Source: Gnetum montanum
Taxonomy: Eukaryota; Streptophyta; Gnetopsida; Gnetales; Gnetaceae
Direction of reading: 5' to 3'
Length of the DNA: 52,897 nt
NCBI GenBank assembly: GCA_015680685.1
Contig: MNCI01008884.1
Span: 8,789-61,685 of the forward strand
The notes beneath the pieces are model-generated. The model searched no databases. It was not told the origin of the DNA and saw only the letters and a list, made by a program, of their open reading frames with translations. The position numbers and the translations under genes were made by a program. Position 1 is the stretch's first letter; each line of letters begins with the position of its first letter. Positions 46,973 to 52,897 of this stretch are shown one piece after another.

Positions 46973-47450
46973 CTATTGAAATATGGTTAGAACTAAACAT
47001 TGGAACGTGGCAGGGGCATTGCACAAGCTAAATGGCATTTGTTTATATGAAAAAATTCCCCAAGGATTGGTGAACGTTGTTTTCTCTTGGTCTTCTGGTG
47101 CAATCCGTATTTGGTTGTACCCACTATAACCATCCAAAAAACTATAGTAGCGATGCCCCGCTATGGTGTCTAAGACTTGGTCAACAAATGGCAACGGAAA
47201 GTGATCCTTGAATGTTGCCATATTTAATAGCCTAAAATATATACATACCCTTCATTTTTCTCATTTTTTAGGTATGATCAGTAGAGGACTAACCCACTCG
47301 CTATTAGCAATGGGATAAATGAACCTAGCCTTGAGAAGTTGCTCTATTTCTTCTTTCACTATTTGTTTCAATTTCGGGTTCAATTGCCCCTACGGTTGTT
47401 TTCGAGGCTTCATGGAGGGGTCCATGTAAATCCTATGTTAGCATATCCTA
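46973..47450 (-). pseudogene. RT N-terminal part of element D
   Basis: Minus strand. Frame 47221-46973 gives DHFPLPFVDQVLDTIAGH, YYSFLDGYSGYNQI, APEDQEKTTFTNPWG and MPFSLCNAPATFQ, the fingers and palm motifs of Ty3/gypsy reverse transcriptase, strongly of the Athila/Tat type. Upstream a decayed region (PLLIIPKK-like and WVNPLH-like positions) runs to about 47450. The stop is followed in frame by the MDDF segment. Confidence 0.9.
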
Positions 47451-48400
47451 GGATCTATTTTGGTTAATTTAGGGTATGACCAGGCAAAGGCTGTTGACCA
47501 TTTATTTATCACCTTCATCAAACTCTCTTTTTGCTTGGGATCAAGCTTTGCGTTGATGATTACCAGTTTTCCATTTTCAAGGGTCATGTATTCCAGAATA
47601 GTGGGCAATGATTTTAAATCTAGGGGCTCTTTTCTAAATTCCTCAAGAATCTCCAACTTATCCCAGTTAATGTTTTCAGAGTTAAGGGCTGGAAGTTGGC
47701 AACGAACTTGCTTAAGTGCATCTATGCTTTCAACGTAAGCACTAGTTATCCCCTTAGTTAGTTCCATGCATGCTATCGAGTTGCTCTCTTGATCAACCAT
47801 CAGCCACTAGGTGTCTTCCTATCATGTGGTTGCTACATATAGGCATTTTTGTATATTAATTTCTTGTGCACACTCATTGCATGCAGTAATGCTAAACTTC
47901 GCATAACCCATGATTTCTGCACACAATGGCACCCTATGTCACTGTATGCGATGCATGGAACTTTCTTCTTCTCGATCTTTTTGAAAGTTTTTTTCTTGGA
48001 TATTTCCAAGGAAATATCATGGATGCCTAGACCTGCATCTATCATACTCAGCCATGTTCTTCCCATTATTATTGGGAAGTTCCCCTTGCTGTTCGTTACT
48101 TGTATCACTAGGAAATCCACTAGATATGACCACCCACAAATAGTGGTAACGATGTCCTCCACTAGTTCCAAGGGAATAGTGATGGACTGGTCAACTAGCT
48201 CAAGTCGAATGTTACTCTTCCTTAATGGAGGCAGGTTCTACTCTTTGTATATCTCCTGCGATATTAGGTTGACTCCGGAACCTGAGTCCAAAAGAGCTTT
48301 ACAGGGTTCATTCCCAGCAACTTGGAGATAAATTAGGGGACTTCCAGGGTCAAATAATTTCTTGGGAAGGTGGCCCACCTTAATCTAGTTCATGACAGTA
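47451..48400 (-). pseudogene. Protease and linker region of element D
   Basis: Minus strand. The aspartic protease active site LLDSGSGVNLIS lies at about 48260-48292. The flap and second half follow in the frame 48171-47833 (IPLELVEDIVTTICG, then NFPIIMGRTWLSMIDAGL, where GRTWL matches the conserved GRPFL position). 47800-47438 encodes the acidic linker to RT (LPTILEYMTLENGKLVIINA, then KQKESLMKVINKWSTAFAWS), a region found before RT in Athila-type elements. Stops separate the pieces. Confidence 0.85.
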
Positions 48401-50940
48401 TGTGTTAATATAACTGTGTGCATTGAGCTCGATTTTTGGGTTGAAAACGTTCCCAAAACTTTATTTGGTATGGAGGTGTTTAGATGTTCAACTGCTTGTG
48501 AGGGTGAGGGCTTATTTGAATTTTTGGTTTTGAAGAAAGGTATTTTTGGCATAAGATTGTCAAAACCAATAGAGAATTGGGGATTTGAAGCCCTCGTGAC
48601 GTTGGGTTGTTGCAGTTAAGTGGGAGATACTCTTTGCATTGTTGGAGCGGTTGGTGGTGGAGCTACCGACGTAAGAGTTGCAGATGGATTTGGAGCATGG
48701 TATGCATGTGGAGTGTCTCTTCCAAGAGAGGGAGTCTTAAAATACTCCCAAACTTGGTAGTGACATTGTGGAGTTACGTGACCCATAGAGTCACTTAGAG
48801 AAACCAGCTGCTGCACATAGTAGCCATATGGGTCTGGTTGCTGCTAAGGGTATTGTTGTCTCGGCAGTGACATCCCCCATGACTATGGGTATTACCACTA
48901 CTAGTGTTGCTCAATAGGTTGTGGTGGAGTTCCACTTGGATAATACATTAACGGTTGGTGGAACTATCTTGGGTTACCTTAGGGATAAGGTAACCTTTGG
49001 GGTGCCTACCGTTTGTTAAGTCTTGGGTTGAGTGCATACACCATAGACTCTTGTAGATGTGAGATTATTAGGCAACATCCCTTAGGATGGTCATATTGGT
49101 AGATCTCACATCTACCATCATTATCTATATTTGAATCAACAACCTCATCGGTCATAGTCATCTTTCCCTTACCCTTGTTACGTGCATGGTCTGAATCTCT
49201 CCTCTTTTTCTTATCAGAGTTACTACTTTGCTTCTTAGACTTCTCTACAATCTTGAGAAAAGTTTCGAATCTACTATCTAAGGAGTCCCACATTTGATCT
49301 ACCTTAGCCAACACTTTCATTGTTAACTTTTGAAGCGGCAAGGTTTTTCTATTTACCAACTCCTCAAGTGGTGATTCATCCTCTTCCTCACAAAATCTTA
49401 CTCCCTTCTTTCAGAGGGAAGGGTCATAGTTATACTCTTATGAGCTTTCTCTTTTTCATAGCTCACCTTCTTCCTTAGCTGCTTACTCCAACAACCTATG
49501 AACTTCATGGGACCTAAGTTTAGATAATATCCCTTGGGCATATGTTCCAAGGGTTCTCCTAGTTTCGTGTCTTAGCCCATCTACAAGGTGGCGTAGTTGA
49601 TCCTGTTGTGCATAGCCATGGCCTCAGAAATGATGTAACAATGCATAATATCAACCCATGATAACATCCAAGGGTTCATGATTACCCTACTTCCATCCTT
49701 GGATCTGCTTATGCAAGTTGCACACTCTGGAGTACGTTTGATATATATCATTGAATAATTCTAGCATTGTACTCCATCGTCTAATAGATTGCAATTATAA
49801 GGACTGGTACCAACTTTCTGCTTCTTTTATGAGTGTCCTTGGGAACACCTTTAACTTCTGCCACTCAGTTTTGATATTCTGCAAGGCATAGGCATCATGA
49901 AATGCCTGTAAGTGATTTTGTGGATCAGCGTTGTATCCTCCCTCAAATCGGGGGATATTATTCATGTTTAGTCTTTTGATTCGGCTATCTTTCTGGTGCC
50001 TTGTAGGTATTCTCACAACCTCTGTAATATCTAACATACTCTGGGTTGCTAATATGGGTTCATCATTTTCATCTCTTTCGTGATGTCTGTGATGCCTACG
50101 CGGTTCCCTACTTTCCCTTCTACCATGCCTTGACTCTCTAGAATGCCCTCGTCCTCACTCTTGACTCTGTCGTCAAGGGTTCTCATTATGCCTACCCATA
50201 TCCTCATGGTTGTGCTCTTTGTGACTAGGTCCTGATGTGGAAGGAGAGGGTGAATGATGTGATGAAGGTGAAGAAGAAGGGGAACCATCGCCATGATGAT
50301 GTTTCTTACCTTCTCTTCGGTGGTTATGGTCTCGATCCTGATGACGATCCGAATGCCCATCCTTATCATTTGTTTGTGTTCCCTCATTGAACACTTGATG
50401 TTCATGGGGGTCATAACTAGGGTTATGAATTATGGAGTGTAGGTTCTGATACCCCACCTCCTCACCATCGTTAGGAGGGGAAACATCATTTGATAGAGAA
50501 CCTGTTATAACTGGTTCACCATCTCCAATTTCGCTTAGGATGTGAGGGACCCCTTTGCCCTTCAACAATGTATGGTAGCTCTCCTACCATGAGTCCCTTA
50601 AATGTTGCACCGCTGTGGGATGGTAATCCCTTGTGTTGTAATCACATGCAATGTATTTAGCGTATAGTTGTTTCATGCCTATCTGTGTAAGAGCACGAAG
50701 AAGCATGTTGGGGACTACACGATCTGGGGGTAACACTATGTTACCTTGCAAATCTCACCAACATAGCTGTTCATCCTGATAGAGAATAAAAGTAAAATTG
50801 AGTATATACTCATCGTGATGAGTATACATGACCTGATACTCTTGAGGAATTGGCAGATTTTGGTTATGTGTGTTAGACCGCCGACTATCTCTCGTGTGAT
50901 CCCTAGGTGGTGAAGTGCTTTTATGAGAAGAAGAAGACAT
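48401..50940 (-). pseudogene. gag: Gag of element D
   Basis: Minus strand, start ATG 50940 (MSSSSHKSTSPPRDH), 127 bases from the primer site. Segments in order: YILNFTFILYQDEQ; an Arg/Asp/His-rich region with Ser/Pro runs (50568-50173); LDITEVVRIPTRHQKDSRIK with MNNIPRFEGGYNADPQNHL (50037-49795); a decayed Retrotrans_gag core (about 49790-49540); MWDSLDSRFETFLKIVEKS and a Lys-rich linker with GKGKM (49359-49150); a finger-like motif with its second Cys changed to Tyr (CEIYQYDHPKGCC, about 49110); and a Pro/Gln/Tyr-rich tail. Stops interrupt it in several places. Confidence 0.82.
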
Positions 50941-51066
50941 TCTTATTTTGTTGGTGTGCTATTGACCATTGTTTAAATTTTCTTCTGATTAACCCTAAGG
51001 GTTCATTTAAGCTTCCCAACAATGTGGATGATTTCCTATGTTCTACTTAGCACACAAGCAACTTAG

Positions 51067-51084
51067 TCCCTAGCAATGGTGCCA
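51067..51084 (-). other. Primer binding site of element D
   Basis: On the minus strand TGGCACCATTGCTAGGGA lies one base after the 5' LTR. It matches the tRNA-Asp complement at 14 of 18 positions; the mismatches are G-to-A or C-to-T. Confidence 0.8.
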
Positions 51085-51085
51085 A

Positions 51086-51945
51086 TGATGAGTGGCGAGG
51101 TACCCCTACACTCAACCATACGAATATGAGCATTACATGTGCAATCTAGTCAAACTTTGCAAACTAAGTGCCTACACACCTTATGGAACACCTAAGGTTA
51201 ATCAGTCATTGTCTTCCCAAGCTCATTTGTATTTGTCACGGTTGTATGGTTAAGTGAACTTGAGGTACATGATTTTTATGTCTTATATGTTTTCATCACC
51301 TATGCTAAGAGAGGAAAGGGTGAAGAGACTAAGTAACTAACTTTAACTAACTAAACCTTAATTATCCTAGCATCAATATCCATTGACACTTGCCATTTCA
51401 CACCCTGAACCAATGCAACACTGCTAGGATTACCAAACGCTATTCATTACTGGGATTACCAAGCATAACGCACTTGCTCACATCAGTTGTACTGAATGCA
51501 CTTAACTATGAGAGTTGAGGGTTGAGAAAGATTAAGTCCTAAGAAAGAATTTAAACATTCAACAATAATTAAATCCTCATTAGCTTAGTCCATGCATTGC
51601 AAGGTTTATCCAAAAATTCTTCTTTATTGCCGTACACAATTGTGTGCTCAGGTACAAAATTGCTTGAATAAATATCTGTTCACTTTGGGACTCCTACTGC
51701 GAGCACATGGAAATTATTCTAACTCTAGAATGCAAAAATGACAAGAGTTTGGCTACGGTCTAGATCTAGATGGTGAAATAAGGGAGAGCCACCTCTTATT
51801 TATAGAATTAGTGACGTGCTATGATATCGCGTATGTGGTATCGAAGGAGAAGATGCGATATCGTGTATGATACATCACGTACGTGATATCGTGGCTGATG
51901 TGATATCACGTACGCAATAACTTGGCCTAATATCGTGTCTCATCA
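51086..51945 (-). repeat. 5' LTR of element D
   Basis: An 860-bp LTR, plus-strand start TGATGAGTGGCGAGGTACCC and end CGTGTCTCATCA. TATTTATA is at 51797-51804. GATATC motifs occur at 51823, 51857, 51885 and 51902. It is clearly the partner of 41971-42801 and is followed by AAGTT, the duplicated target. Confidence 0.92.
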
Positions 51946-51950
51946 AAGTT

Positions 51951-52735
51951 GTTCCCAAGGACACTAGTGAAAGAAGCTGAAAGCTGGTACCAGTCTTTAG
52001 AATCAGAATCCATTTCAAAGTGGAGTACATTATTAGAACTATTCAATGATAAGTACAAAATGTACTCTTGAGTGTCTAACCTATGAAAGAAAATCAAAGG
52101 ATTGAAGCAAGGAAATCATGAACCCTTGGATGCTGCTATGGGCTGCTATTATGCACTGTTACATCATTGCCCTAGCAGCGGGATCAACTACACCATCTTG
52201 TAGATGGACTTAGGCATGAAATAAGAAGAACCCTTGGGACATATGCCCAAGAGAGATTATCAGAGCTTAGGTCTCATCAAATTCATAGATTTCTAGAGTA
52301 AGTAGCCAAAGAAGAAGGTGAGCTACGAAAGAAAGAAAGTGCAAAAGATTACAACCAAGATCCTTCCCTCCGAAAAAGGGACCACTTAAAGAGATGGTGA
52401 ATATGAAAAATTTGCCGCTCCAAAAGATAACAACCTAAATATCGGCAAAGGTAGACCAAATGTGGAACTCACTGGATAGTAGGTTTGAAATTTTTCTTAA
52501 AATTGTAAAGGAGTCTAGGGAGCGAGGTAGTGAGCATGACAAAAAGAGAAAGAGAGAAGTAGACAATGCACATAACAAGGGTAAGGGTAAAATGGCCATC
52601 ACGGAAGAGGTTGTAGATTTAGACATAGACACTGATGGTGGATGTGAAATATGCCAATATGACCATCCTAAGGGATGTTGCCCAGTGATCTCACATCTAC
52701 AAGAGTCTGGGGTGTATGCACTCAACCCATGACTT
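51951..52735 (+). pseudogene. gag: Gag C-terminal part of element E
   Basis: Continues the gag frame of 40868-41970 after element D: FPRTLVKEAESWYQSLES-like residues directly follow the insertion point. The Retrotrans_gag core (to about 52290) is broken by stops. The open frame 52460-52732 encodes MWNSLDSRFEIFLKIVKES, a Lys/Arg-rich linker with NKGKGKM, and an intact finger-like motif CEICQYDHPKGCC (52643-52681). The gene ends at about 52732. The last 160 bases carry the Pro/Gln/Tyr-rich tail out of the window in broken frame. Confidence 0.8.
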
Positions 52736-52897
52736 AATAAATGGCAAACACCCCGACAGTTACCTTATCCCCAAGGTAACCCAAGGCAGTTCTACCAACC
52801 TTCAACATATTATCCAAGTGGAACTCCACCACAACCCATTGAGTAGCATCAATAGTGGAAATACCCACAGTCATGGGGGATGCCACCACCAAGGCAA

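Larger units (their letters stand above)
41971..51945 (-). mobile_element. Element D: complete Athila/Tat-like gypsy element
   Basis: A 9,975-bp minus-strand element with LTRs at both ends (51086-51945 and 41971-42801), flanked by AAGTT at 41966-41970 and AAGTT at 51946-51950. The internal order on the minus strand is primer site, gag, protease, RT, RNase H, integrase, then a 2-kb non-coding 3' region and the polypurine tract. The order RT-RNase H-integrase defines Ty3/gypsy. The tRNA-Asp-type primer site, gag core and RT sequence place it with the Athila/Tat (non-chromovirus) lineage. Every gene has stops, so this copy is inactive. Confidence 0.93.
40294..52897 (+). mobile_element. Element E: gypsy-like element, split by element D, running off the window
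   Basis: A plus-strand element with a 5'-truncated LTR (40294-40723), primer site (40725-40742) and gag (40868-41970 and 51951-52735, interrupted by element D). The rest lies beyond the window. It is closely related to D: gag N-termini, the finger-like segment and LTR 3' portions align well. Confidence 0.85.

Overview
This window comes from a nuclear plant genome, most likely a seed plant with a large, repeat-rich genome. The evidence is indirect: Ty3/gypsy elements of the Athila/Tat type and plant-type Ty1/copia fragments nested in each other, a tRNA-derived SINE, AT-rich DNA with little CpG, and stop codons that look like methylation-driven C-to-T decay. I find no intact host gene, rRNA gene, functional tRNA gene or CRISPR array. 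The species cannot be named from the sequence.

Layout. (A) 1-4075: 3' part of a plus-strand gypsy-like element with an unrecognised coiled-coil ORF (167-2970), a G5 polypurine tract and a 3' LTR (3148-4075). 4076-13058 is old, mostly unassignable DNA with a possible copia gag remnant near 4430-5210. (B) 13059-28178: a minus-strand gypsy-like element with LTRs at 13059-13942 and 27260-28178 and a perfect 5-bp target duplication (AAGAA). It has gag and a 3' non-coding region but no recognisable pol. (C) 17264-25915: a plus-strand element nested in the gag of B, with LTRs at 17264-18070 and 25066-25915 and flanks GTTGT/ATTGT. It carries gag, no pol, an internal promoter-like block, and a second copy of the unrecognised ORF. 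28179-34465 holds a probable copia LTR, a very G-rich tract, a SINE and a copia RT/RNase H remnant. A solo LTR lies at 34466-35362 (duplication ACTAA). 35363-37690 is less decayed and unassigned. (F) 37697-40293: a rearranged minus-strand copia element with an uninterrupted integrase region, a tRNA-iMet-type primer site and one LTR. (E) 40294-52897: a plus-strand gypsy element with a 5'-truncated LTR and a gag gene. (D) 41971-51945: a complete minus-strand Athila/Tat-like element inserted in E's gag (duplication AAGTT), with gag, protease, RT, RNase H and integrase in that order.

How the parts relate. A-E and the solo LTR form one superfamily. They share LTR termini TGATGA(G/A)T...ACTCATCA, TATAAATA promoters, a tRNA-Asp-like primer site one base after the LTR, and a G-rich polypurine tract. 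D is the only copy here with a recognisable pol (decayed). B and C look like pol-less derivatives that would depend on proteins from a D-like relative. The most unusual content is the 3' coiled-coil ORF of A and C: it has a splice-acceptor-like leader, and in C it lies behind its own GATATC-rich TATA block. GATATC or ATGTC motif arrays also lie just upstream of the TATA box in the LTRs.
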